From positions 1 through 10,689 of the forward strand of contig WKLE02002606.1 of the NCBI GenBank assembly GCA_014885115.2: DNA of 10,689 nucleotides. Reading direction: 5' to 3'. Under the pieces are notes generated by a model that did not search any database, was not told where the DNA came from, and worked only from the letters and a program-made list of their open reading frames with translations. Positions 1-7,107 of the stretch are shown in pieces; the stretch's first letter is position 1, and every line of letters begins with the position of its first letter. A program made the position numbers and the translations under genes. This DNA comes from Asterionellopsis glacialis (lineage: Eukaryota > Bacillariophyta > Plagiogrammaphyceae > Rhaphoneidales > Asterionellopsidaceae).

Positions 1-1
1 A

Positions 2-634
2 TGCCGGTATCCACGACCAAGGTACATAGGATACAACAACGGCTCAGAGTTCAAAGGTATCTTCAAAAAGACACAGAAAAACTTTGGTCTAAGTAAAAAG
101 CCTACAACCACTTACAATCCCCAATCAAACAGTATCTTAGAACGTGTGCATCAAGTAATCGGTAACTCATTACTTGCACTTGATATAAGCAAATCCGCCA
201 ATCCACCTACTATAGGAGATAATGAACCGTGGGATAACATACTCAGCTCCGTAGCATGGGCTATACATAGTATTTACCATACTACATTAGAAGCCACGCC
301 AGGTCAGCTAGTATTTGGACTTGATATGTTGTTACCAATTGCCTTCAGAGCCAATTGGGTGCATATTCAAAACTAGAAACAGATGTTAATTAATAAAAAC
401 AACCAACATGAGAACCGTAACCGGCAACACCACGTTTACCACGTAGGTGACCTCGTTACGTTGGAGAAGCCAGGAATAGTACCTAAGATGGACTGTCCTT
501 GCACGGGTCCTCATAAAGTGCTTCAAGTTTTTACGAACGGTACTGTACGCATCCGTAGAGGCGTAATTGAAGAGACGGTAAATACGAATGCGCGCAGCAC
601 AGCTTGGGAAGCAAATGAAGTACACTCCCTGTAG
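2..634 (+). pseudogene. Ty3/gypsy integrase, C-terminal part, broken
   Basis: Integrase would insert the element cDNA into nuclear DNA. Reading in one frame from base 2, the catalytic core shows YIG, then NNGSEF, then YNPQSN and LERVHQVIG. The catalytic Glu codon is present at 140-142 (GAA). The Asp expected immediately before NGSEF is Asn (AAC at 35-37). The core continues through YHTTLEATPGQLVFG, and a C-terminal domain follows with VGDLVTLEKPG and GPHKVLQVF. An in-frame TAG at 374-376 interrupts the protein; copy B has a Lys codon (AAG) there, so this is a point nonsense change. The frame ends at TAG 632-634, inside the LTR. The start is outside the window. Homology is clear; the protein cannot be functional as it stands. 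Confidence 0.85.
606..615 (+). other. possible polypurine tract of copy A
   Basis: The bases GGGAAGCAAA lie directly before the LTR start (TGAAG at 616). They are nine purines in ten and sit where plus-strand DNA synthesis is primed in LTR elements. The tract is within the integrase frame. Copy B has the related AGGAAGCAAA at the same place on the minus strand. It is short and imperfect, so the call rests mainly on position. Confidence 0.4.
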
Positions 635-859
635 GACATTCTTGAGGATGGATGATTGATGCGTGGGCAAGCAGAGGGACTCATAAATTTACCATTTACT
701 AATATTTCCTGAATTCTTACTACTTACTAGATTGCCAGATCTTCTCCGGATTAAACTAAGCTCATAATTTTCATCACCAAATAAAAGTCTTCGTTTCTTT
801 TGTGTGTTGATTATCTGATTGTTGTGTTGTGCCGTGGTTGACATAGGCGGCATAGGGCA
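616..859 (+). repeat. 3' LTR of Ty3/gypsy copy A
   Basis: This 244-bp block begins TGAAGTACACTCCC and ends GGCATAGGGCA, giving the expected TG...CA termini. The boundaries were set by comparing four copies in the window: this one, 1243-1537 and 5639-5892 on the minus strand, and 6847-7102 on the plus strand. The best conserved part is the second half, with an AATAAA polyadenylation-type signal at 780-785 followed by a TTCTTTTGTGTGTTGATT-like block. The first 19 bases also encode the end of the integrase, with the stop TAG at 632-634. Like the 5639-5892 copy it has a single TAGTTT-type motif (minus-strand reading) where the other two have it twice. Confidence 0.88.
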
Positions 860-890
860 ATAAATCCACAAACATTAGAAAAGAAATAAA

Positions 891-1242
891 ATGTCTTGCA
901 AGAAAAAGAAAGGTAAACCTCAAGCACTTTTAGAGGATTGCTGGAAAGTGCCATCATGCCATAAACACCCTACCTTCCACCAGGGGTTGTACACCCCCAT
1001 AAATAAGGCTCTTGTTGGAAACCCCAAAATGATTGGGCTTGGAAAGAAAAGCAAAATTTGAGCCAACCTCCTTGACTTAGGGATCCTAATCAAAGACCTG
1101 GCTTGTAGGCCCGTACATGTCAGGGAACTAGTTGCAATGGATGTAGATTTAGTGGGTTATTGTGATGCCTCCCAAAATGGCACTGGAGGAGTGTGGTTCT
1201 CCAAAAAGAAACAAATGAACCCACTAGTATGGAATATTAAAT
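891..1242 (+). pseudogene. DIRS-like retroelement RT thumb / RNase H remnant
   Basis: In one frame from 891 the translation contains LYTPINKALVGNPKMIGLG, then an in-frame TGA at 1059-1061, then LLDLGILIKDLACRPVHV, RELV, GYCDASQNGTGGVWF and NPLVWN. I recognise this as the end of the RT and the start of the RNase H domain of tyrosine-recombinase retroelements common in diatoms, in which GY.DAS..GAGGVWF carries the first RNase H Asp. The frame is cut at 1242, where the copy B LTR begins. The rest of RNase H and the linker to the recombinase are absent on the other side (5893), where recombinase sequence resumes on the same strand. Assignment to a DIRS-like element is inference from that pairing. 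The 860-890 stretch holds nothing I recognise. Confidence 0.68.
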
Positions 1243-1537
1243 TGCCCTATGCCGCTAGTATCAAGGGCGGCACAACAACAACAATCAGACAATCAACACA
1301 CAAAAGAAAACAAGACTTTTATTTGGTGATGAAAATTATGAGCTAGTTTAAAGATCTAGTTTTTATGGTAGAGAAGATCTGGCAATTTAGCCAGAAGGAA
1401 AGATTCAGGAAAAGATTCAGGAAAAGATTCAGGAAAAGATTCAGGAAATATTAGTAAATGGTAAACTCTGGAGTCCACTTGCTTGTCCCCGCATCAGTCA
1501 GCCATCCTCAAGAGTTCCCTACAGGGAGTGTAGTTCA
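1243..1537 (-). repeat. 3' LTR of Ty3/gypsy copy B
   Basis: Read on the minus strand it starts TGAACTACACTCCC (from 1537) and ends GGCATAGGGCA (at 1243). It is 295 bp, longer than the 244-256 bp of the other three LTRs, mainly because of a 12-bp tandem expansion at 1402-1448. It shares the doubled TAGTTT segment with the solo LTR at 6847-7102, whereas its own partner (5639-5892) has it once. Near its U3 start it agrees with its partner (GAACTACA and a GGACTCCAG block) against the other two. An AATAAA signal lies at 1323-1318. The stop codon of the integrase frame lies inside it at 1521-1519. Confidence 0.88.
1402..1448. repeat. 12-bp tandem repeat inside the 3' LTR
   Basis: Four consecutive units of GATTCAGGAAAA (the last one incomplete) start at 1402, 1414, 1426 and 1438. 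The other three LTRs have only one such unit at this place, so this is a local expansion in this copy. Confidence 0.95.
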
Positions 1538-2520
1538 TTTGCTTCCTGAACTTTCCTGTGTACATTCATAGTATGGTGTCACATCCACGGATATTAACTG
1601 TCTCCTCTATGATTCCTCTATGTAGGCGCACTGAATAATTTCATGAGGACCTGTACAAGGTTGGTCCATCTTAGCTACCTTTCCTGGCTTCTCTAGTGTA
1701 ACTTGGTCACCTATGGAATATATGTTGTGTTGCTGTTTATGGTTTTCTCTTTGGTTATTTTGGTTAATCAAGGTTTGTTTCTTATTATGAATACGTGCCA
1801 AATTTTCTCTAAATGTAATTGGTAGTATCATGTCACATCCAAATACTAGTTGTCCTGGTGTTGCTTCTAGTGTAGTATGGTAAATACTGCATATAGCCCA
1901 CACTACAGAACTAAGTATGTTGTCCAACAGTTCCTCATCTCCTATAGTAGGGGGATTGGCAGATTTGCTTATATCAAGTGCACCTAAGGAGTTACCTATA
2001 ACTTGATGTACCTGTTCAATGATACCGTTTGATTGGGGATTGTAGGTAGTAGTCAGCTTTTTACTAAGTCCAAAGCTGATCTGTGTCTTTTTGAAGATAC
2101 CTGTAAACTATGAGCCATTGTAAGTACCTATGTACCTTGGATGTGGATACCAACATAACTAGACAGAGTAGAATGCTTCTATTACAGTGTCAGCTGTTTT
2201 GTCTTTAACTGCTTTGATTTTGAACCAGCCTGTGGCAGGATCTATCATAGTAAGACATTGTAGCATATGTGTGCCTGAATTGGACTTAATAATATATTTT
2301 CCAATTAGGTCTATATGGACTTGTTCACATTTCAGGATTTCTGCCTCTTTAGGAGGTAAGTGTATGTATTTCTTGTTACATTGATTTTTACATAGCTGAC
2401 ATTGTTTACATATCTTGCAGAAGTTCACTACCTGCATTCTTAGCCTGTTGCTTCTGTACTTGTTTCACATGGGTGTGTTAAGTATTTGTGATACCACTCT
2501 ATGATGCATTGTTGAAGTTT
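1519..2520 (-). pseudogene. Ty3/gypsy integrase of copy B, broken
   Basis: The N-terminal HHCC zinc region shows WYHKYLTHP (His at 2490-2488 and 2475-2473) and, after a frameshift and small deletion near 2440, NFCKICKQCQLCK. The core follows: Asp in VHIDLIG at 2311-2309, a nonsense TAG at 2161-2159, and then YIGTYNGS, where the catalytic Asp before NGS is Tyr (2122-2120). A second TAG at 2110-2108 replaces the Glu seen in copy A's NGSEF. The catalytic Glu remains (2017-2015, GIIEQVHQ). YHTTLEATPGQLVFG and a GDQVTLEKPG C-terminal domain follow. Compared with copy A, a short deletion near 1642 shifts the frame, so the ending EANELHSL is read in another frame and stops in the LTR. The domain is homologous throughout and non-functional. 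Confidence 0.87.
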
Positions 2521-3150
2521 CTTGGGTATATATATTTTACCTTCAAAATGTATTAGAGATTTGCCTTCAACTTCTCTAGTCATCAAGGTAACAGGTTTGG
2601 CATTACACATTAGTTTCCTAAGTGTTCTATCTTTTTGTTGGTGCAATTTAATTAAAGGAGGGAATATCAGAAATGCTGTTTCTTTGATTTCCTGTTGAGT
2701 AATTGGATACACTTCCATGATGTTGATGAGCTCTGGTACTGAGTCATCATTGCCATCATCATCATCTGCCCATCTTGCATCTAGTTGTGAAAGTGCATTA
2801 GCAATAATGTTTTCTTCACCAACAATATGGACAAATTCTGCACAATATTCTTCTAGCATCATATGGCATCTGATACTCAATTGCTAGCCAGTTTATCATA
2901 CAATATGTTCTTTTGGTCAGTATGTACTATTGACTTTTGACCCCATAGTATGTTTTTGAATTCCTTAAGTGTCTCTAATATAGAGAGTAGTTCTTGTTTG
3001 CCAGTAGTATATTTCTTCTGGGTGTCTTTGGGTTTTCTACTGTAGAGCACAAGGAGGGGTTATCATCTTGCATGATAACTGCTCCTAATTGATAGTTGCT
3101 TGCATCAGTATATACATGGAATTCTTTCTTAAAGTCAGGGAATGCTTATG
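2521..3150 (-). pseudogene. Ty3/gypsy RNase H and RH-IN linker of copy B, broken
   Basis: RNase H degrades the RNA of the RNA:DNA hybrid. Reading minus from 3145, one frame gives FPDFKKEFHVYTDASNYQ and LGAVIMQDD, with the first catalytic Asp in YTDAS. A shift near 3050 leads to KQELLSILETLKEFK (catalytic Glu) and ILWGQK, then HTDQKN (Asp). A TGA at 2879-2877 and another shift lead to MMLEEYCAEFVHI and GEENIIANALSQLD. In related elements the last motif is usually IADALSRL, so the Asp is Asn here and the Arg is Gln. A long open segment (2880-2440) with an acidic run (ADDDDGNDD) then links to the integrase zinc region. Three reading frames are needed to follow the domain. Confidence 0.85.
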
Positions 3151-4090
3151 ACTTCTTTTACCTTTTCAAAGGTTATTTGACAGGATCTATCCCATACAAA
3201 GTTGTCCTTGTTTGATACCATAGCCAAACTTTGGCTTTGCCACATATTGCAATAGTAGTTAACCATGCCTAAGAATTTCCTTAATTGGTGTTTAGTCTTA
3301 GGAGGCTCTAAACGTTGTATTTCTTCCACTTTCTTAGACTGTGATTGGATACCGTTGCAAGTTAGTCAATAACCAAGAAATTCTATCTGGGACATGGCAA
3401 AATGTGATTTATTAACATTAACTATGAAACCAGCTTCAGTTAGGTGGTCAAGTACCACATCAACTTTGCTTATGTGGTCTTTATAGGTGGCACTTGACAT
3501 GATTAAAATATCATCAATATATACCTGTGCAAACTCTAGGTCGCCTAGTACATCTTTCATGATTTTCTGAAAGATATCAGGGCTGTTGGTTATACCCATA
3601 GGTAGGCATTTATACCTATATTTACCCCATTGTAGATTTATAGTGCACAGTTCCTGTGATTTCTCATCTAATGGAATGTGATAGTAACCCATACTTAGAT
3701 TAATTGCAGTTGTGTATTGAAATCCATCTAATTTTTGTAGTAGGTCAGATATTTTTGGTAGCAGAAATGGTTTCCTCTTAATTACCTTGTTGAGTTTATG
3801 AAAGTCAGTTATGATACGTACATCACCTGTTTTCTATAGTACGACAAATGTGGGGGCTGCCATTCACTGTCATGGTTCTTGTCTAAAACGCCTGTTGATT
3901 CTAGCCTATTAATTTCCCATTTAGTAGTACCTTCTAAGGAACATGGTACTGGGAATGGTATGGCATTATATGATTCTGCATCAGGTTCTATTTCTAGCCT
4001 GACTGGCTTGATCTTAAGTGTGCTGAGCCCACCTCTAAAGGCTTATGGGTAATTTTGTAGGCACTTAAGCATAGTTTTTTGTTTGTTGTA
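3135..4090 (-). pseudogene. Ty3/gypsy reverse transcriptase of copy B, broken
   Basis: The RT (RVT_1 type) would make element cDNA. Minus-strand reading shows LKIKPVRLEIEPDAESYNA, then INRLESTGVLDKNHDSEWQPP, then a frame change at a run of five C (3856-3852), then KTGDVRIITDFHKLNKVIKR after a TAG at 3836-3834. Motif A reads AINLSMGYYHIPLD. The expected form is AIDLSMGYYHIPLD, so the first catalytic Asp is Asn (codon 3701-3699). The YIDD box is intact (3521-3510). A TGA at 3368-3366 replaces what is normally Trp in FLGYWLT, and the thumb continues as LRKFLGMVNYYCNMW to about 3135. A TAA near 4030 also interrupts the upstream part. The lesions make it inactive. Confidence 0.9.
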
Positions 4091-4660
4091 TGTTAAATGG
4101 GTCCATTGTTTGGCGGCCTCACATAAATCAACTTTTTCATAATTATCGTCTCATATGGATGATTGGCGTAATTCCACTTCCTCAAGAACAGATGGCTGTA
4201 TGGTCATGTGGTAAATCACTTCTGCGCATTCAGGGTTTGAAGCCTCACTGTGGTGCTTCATCGGTAGTTTGTACCCTTCCCACGAGATAGTTTGCATGCT
4301 AAAATGAATATCAAGGCCCATGGCCTGCATGAGGTTGGTTTTGACAATCATGTCATATTGCACGTTTTCCTGAAAGAATGTGGCAAGACCAAATTATGGT
4401 CTTTTTGTCAGTGAACTCTGGGAGTGTAAATTTTACTTGTGCTTTCCACTTAGTGATAAAGTTACCACCCATGGTGGACCACTGCATAGGTTTTGTGTTC
4501 TTATAAGTACTGGCATTTCCCTGTTTGACAAAATTCTTTAGGATAATTGTTGCTGTAGTACCGGTGTCAAGTAGGATCTGCTTAGGAATGAGCTTGCCAT
4601 CCCGGCTCATTATTTTGCCTACTACTTCAGTAGTGCAATGTGTGGACTTGTGCTTTTTGT
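4091..4660 (-). pseudogene. Ty3/gypsy aspartic protease of copy B, broken
   Basis: The retropepsin would cleave the Gag-Pol polyprotein. From about 4660 the minus strand reads STHCTTEVVGKI and then SRDGKLIPKQILLDTGTTAT, with the active-site triad DTG beginning at Asp 4568-4566. The domain continues as STMGGNFITKWKAQVKFTL. A frame change at about 4363-4355 leads into KTNLMQAMGLDIHFSMQTI and WEGYKLPMK, the usual end of these proteases before the RT. A TGA at 4153-4151 then breaks the linker (KVDLCEAAKQWTHLTYNKQ). The protease frame differs from that of the zinc knuckle, with stops between them, so Gag and Pol are disconnected. Confidence 0.83.
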
Positions 4661-4695
4661 CTTACACTGGCTATGCAGCATATTGTACAATTGTT

Positions 4696-5056
4696 CTACT
4701 TTTGGAAAAAGGTTTGAGTTGGTGTAGGAAGTAGGCGTAAAGTAATTACTAATGTTTTCACTACTATTTTTCCATTTAGGTTTATTATGTTGAGTGAAGT
4801 AGGAGTTTGCTTTGTTATCAGATGAGGAATCCGATTATACTGCACTTTGCGTTTCTTTTTCTTAGTCTCTTTTGATACTTTGAGCAAGTTAATCATTGTG
4901 TTTACCTGTTCCTGCATGTACATCTTGGAATTATTGGAGGTTTTGTTCTTTGACTTGTCCGCAGTACACTCAGAGGTGTTATGGTTGTTCATACGGCAGT
5001 TGCTACACCACTTACGGGTGCACAGGTGCTTTAGATTGGTTCTGTTGTTATTGTAA
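4696..5056 (-). pseudogene. Gag nucleocapsid part with CCHC zinc knuckle, copy B
   Basis: The minus strand encodes KWCSNCRMNNHNTSEC at 5010-4966. This is a perfect CX2CX4HX4C zinc knuckle (Cys 5007-5005 to Cys 4968-4966), the RNA-binding motif of retroelement nucleocapsids. It sits between the capsid-like segment and the protease, as expected. A basic Lys-rich stretch (KETKKKKRKVQ) follows about 35 residues later. The open frame runs to a TAG at 4698-4696. A neighbouring frame gives the plausible continuation NLFPKVEQLYNMLHSQ toward the protease, so a frameshift lies between. A TGA just upstream of the knuckle also separates it from the capsid segment. Confidence 0.78.
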
Positions 5057-5099
5057 TCAGAATTCTTTTCCAGTCATTCATGCTTGCAATTTTCCTTGG

Positions 5100-5593
5100 G
5101 CTTCATAGGCCTTTCATACTTAGAGAGTTCACAAGCAATATTGTTGCAAAACCTTGAGTTTTTCAAAGTAGTCCATGGTGTCTTCCCATGAGAGATTGTT
5201 AGGATCAAGGTTGCTAGCAAGTAGGGCAGATTGCCACTTAAGTGGTTTTGCTCTATCTAGAATATTGACAAGCTTGTCATTGTTGAATTGTTTTACCATT
5301 GTGATCCATAAAAAAATATGGCAAATATTTGTTCAACTGGCAAAGCCTCGCAATGAACTCTTGCAAAGTGAAGTCCTCATGGCAAGGTGATACCTCAAGT
5401 AGTTCTTCTGGAGCCTTGCCATGTGCCTAGACAAGAAAAAAATGTCACCTACATTGTTTAGTACCAGTTCAAAGAGAGCTTCAGGGTCTTTTTGATTTGG
5501 AGATCCATTATTCACCAAATCCCTCAAAACAGCAGCTCTCACCATGACAAATGCTCTGGCTACAACAACAACAAGATAGTAAGAAGTCTTCAT
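5100..5593 (-). pseudogene. Gag capsid-like protein of copy B, broken
   Basis: The first ATG inside the 5' LTR, at 5593-5591, opens a frame of 86 codons (MKTSYYLVVVV..., then NNGSPNQKDPEALFELV) that stops at TGA 5335-5333. Between about 5425 and 5317 the better coding frame is another one, giving KAPEELLEVSPCHEDFTLQ and EFIARLCQLNKYLPYF. After a run of seven A (5310-5316, plus strand) the first frame resumes with MVKQFNNDKLVNILDRAKPL, KWQSALLASNLDPNN and TMDYFEKLKVLQQYCL, then TGA. The block DKLVNIL..AKPLKWQ resembles Gag of diatom Ty3 elements as I remember them. Capsid function is inferred from position and this resemblance. I am less sure of the first 40 residues. Confidence 0.7.
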
Positions 5594-5638
5594 GTTTTGA
5601 AAGTTAATTTACCTCTGAAAGAGGGAGTAACATTACTA

Positions 5639-5892
5639 TGACCTATACCACTAGTGTCAATGGTGGCACAACACAACACAACACAACAACCAGACAATCA
5701 ACACACAAAAGAAAAGAAGATTTTTATTTGGTGATGAAAATTATGAGTTTAGTTTAATCCGGAGAAGATCTGGTAATTTAGTAAGAAGTAAAAGATTCAG
5801 GAAATATTTAGTAAAAGGTAAACTGGAGTCCATCTGCTTGTCCCCACATCAATCAGCCATCCTCAAGAGTGTCCTACAGGGAGTGTAGTTCA
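5639..5892 (-). repeat. 5' LTR of Ty3/gypsy copy B
   Basis: On the minus strand it starts TGAACTACACTCCC (from 5892) and ends GGTATAGGTCA (at 5639); it is 254 bp. It would supply the promoter of copy B. It has a single TAGTTT-type motif next to ATCCGGAGAAGATCTGG, like the LTR of copy A and unlike its own 3' partner. A (CACAA)n run lies at 5667-5686 and an AATAAA signal at 5728-5723. The sequence after its end, TAGTAATGTTACTCCC on the minus strand, does not begin with TGG as a tRNA primer-binding site usually does. Confidence 0.87.
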
Positions 5893-6770
5893 TGCTGTCT
5901 GGCTCCTGTAAGGTTATGCTGGAAAAGGCAAGAGAATTAGTGCACAAGCAGTTGCAACCAGGCTCAGGCATGTTGCCCTGATCCCTGGAAATCCTACATG
6001 CCATAAAAGTGACATATAACAAGTATCACCAGGAATCCCCCCCTTGAGCAACTACCATAGGAGGCCTCATTACAATTGTACTTTTCTTTCTGCTCTGAAT
6101 AGTGGGTAAATACACATTTCCACAAAAGGGAAAGTGCAAAATGCACCACTCAATTTTGACTCCAAGATGTCCAGTTCTTTAACAATAATGGTGCCTTACC
6201 ACTTATGGCTCCTCTACCCTTGCTCCTATAAGCCTCAGGTGTCACCCTCACCATAGATTGACAGAAGAATGGTGTCAGAGGTTAGAGGGGTGATGGTGCA
6301 TCACTAGTATGTCACCTCCTCACCCACCTTCTGCCCAGTCAAAGCACTAGCAAGACAAGTGCATGCAATTCTCCACCTTACTGTGGACTTGTCAACACCA
6401 ATCAGTCTAGGCAAGTGCTCTTGGCTAAGGGATACCAACCATATTGTCAACCATGCTATTATGGTGGCTCTGCACTATAGTGCTGCAAAATCATGCCTGC
6501 TCTTTGCAAGCTATACTCTCGAGTGCACCAGCTCACACTTGATGTAAGCTTCCAGCACTATGGTGCTTAAACTCAATGGAGCCAATCACACTACCATCCA
6601 AAAATTGGGCTTGTGGTCATCTTGGACTTTCCTTATTTACAAACACACCCAGATTTTGGCCATCATCCACAAATACAAACATTCATCCGGTACTGTCAAT
6701 GTTCACAATAGACAGTACCAATTTGCAATCCTAATGTGGCCAATTTCTTCAACACCCCTGGAAATGTAGA
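5893..6770 (+). pseudogene. tyrosine recombinase of a DIRS-like retroelement, decayed
   Basis: Three segments in two frames match the tyrosine recombinases of diatom DIRS-like elements. The N-terminal part is GYAGKGKRISAQAV (from 5912). The box I region is LFFLL, TGA (6096-6098), then IVGKYTFPQKGK; the expected form is close to FLLRVGEYT, so the catalytic Arg is gone. The C-terminal part is EVRGVMVHH, TAG (6305-6307), then FCPVKALARQVHAI (Cys at 6332), then SSHLM followed by TAA (6545-6547), then LKLNGANHTTIQKLGLWSS and TFLIYKHTQI. In the HxxR motif the His is present (6536-6538) and the Arg position is the TAA. GRW has become GLW. The nucleophile Tyr is retained (6638-6640). The gene is clearly dead. 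It probably belongs with the RT/RNase H remnant at 891-1242. Confidence 0.78.
6689..6719. other. perfect 9-bp inverted repeat (hairpin)
   Basis: GGTACTGTC at 6689-6697 is followed, after a 13-base spacer, by its exact reverse complement GACAGTACC at 6711-6719. It lies just after the region of the recombinase catalytic Tyr. It could be chance, a terminal structure of the DIRS-like element, or a weak transcription-end structure; nothing else in the sequence decides between these. Confidence 0.6.
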
Positions 6771-6841
6771 AAAGTATAATAGAGAAAATACAATGCTTTT
6801 TCTTGGTCATGCTGAAAAAATGGGCAAATTTGCGGGTTGTG

Positions 6842-7107
6842 TGGTCTGAAGTACACTCCCTGTAGGACACTATTGAGGATGAATGATTGATGCTTGGGCA
6901 AGCAGACAGACTCACAAATTTACCAATTACTAATATTTCCTGAATATTTACTTCTTACTAAATTGCCGGATTTCTCCACCATAAAACTAACTCTTTAAAC
7001 TAGCTCATAATTTTCATCACCAGATAAAAGTCTTCTTTTCTTTTGTGTGTTGATTGCCTGATTGTTGTGTTGTGCCGCCGTCAACACTAGCGGCATAGGG
7101 CATGGTC
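6842..7107 (+). mobile_element. solo LTR of the Ty3/gypsy family with 5-bp target duplication
   Basis: The LTR spans 6847-7102 (256 bp), beginning TGAAGTACACTCCC and ending GGCATAGGGCA. It is flanked by the exact direct repeat TGGTC at 6842-6846 and 7103-7107, the 5-bp duplication typical of Ty3/gypsy integration. No internal sequence is present, so the element was reduced to one LTR by recombination between its two LTRs. It has the doubled TAGTTT segment. Its polyadenylation signal is altered (GATAAA in place of AATAAA). It sits just after the recombinase remnant and fixes the LTR boundaries used for the other copies. Confidence 0.93.

Larger units (their letters stand above)
1..859 (+). mobile_element. 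Ty3/gypsy LTR retrotransposon, 3' fragment (copy A)
   Basis: This is the 3' end of a Ty3/gypsy-type element, cut by the left edge of the window. It holds the end of the integrase frame followed directly by a 3' LTR. The family assignment comes from the integrase order (NGSEF, then NPQSN..LERVHQ, then YHTTLEATPGQLVFG, then a basic C-terminal domain) and from sharing both coding sequence and LTR with the copy at 1243-5892 on the opposite strand. The five bases after the LTR are ATAAA (860-864). The matching left copy of any target duplication would lie outside the window. The element is dead: its frame has a premature stop and an apparent loss of a catalytic aspartate. Confidence 0.85.
1243..5892 (-). 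mobile_element. Ty3/gypsy LTR retrotransposon, degenerate full-length (copy B)
   Basis: This 4650-bp element reads on the minus strand: 5' LTR (5892-5639), gag capsid and zinc knuckle (about 5593-4696), aspartic protease (about 4660-4150), RT (about 4090-3135), RNase H (about 3150-2521), integrase (about 2520-1519) and 3' LTR (1537-1243). The PR-RT-RH-IN order defines Ty3/gypsy. There is no envelope-like frame. The gene set is complete, but every domain carries stops, frameshifts or deletions, and several catalytic residues are changed. The flanks do not match: TAAAT at 1238-1242 against TGCTG at 5893-5897. The two LTRs differ by an indel. Both facts suggest that the element is not the undisturbed product of one insertion. 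Confidence 0.9.

Noticed and set aside
689..871. Short minus-strand open frame in the copy A LTR
   Set aside because: It lies wholly in LTR sequence. The same frame is not kept in all LTR copies.
4847..5108. Plus-strand open frames rich in Cys and hydrophobic residues
   Set aside because: They are antisense to the Gag zinc-knuckle region; the Cys content comes from the complementary sequence.
5600..5638. tRNA primer-binding site after the 5' LTR of copy B
   Set aside because: The sequence next to the LTR end does not begin with TGG. A CTCTTTCAGAGG segment loosely resembles an initiator-Met primer site but lies about 15 bases away and matches at only some positions.
5667..5686. CRISPR-like or regulatory repeat array
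   Set aside because: It is a simple (CACAA)n microsatellite inside an LTR, and the other LTRs have fewer units.
1243..5892. Retrovirus with envelope gene
   Set aside because: Integrase runs directly into the 3' LTR, leaving no room for an envelope frame.
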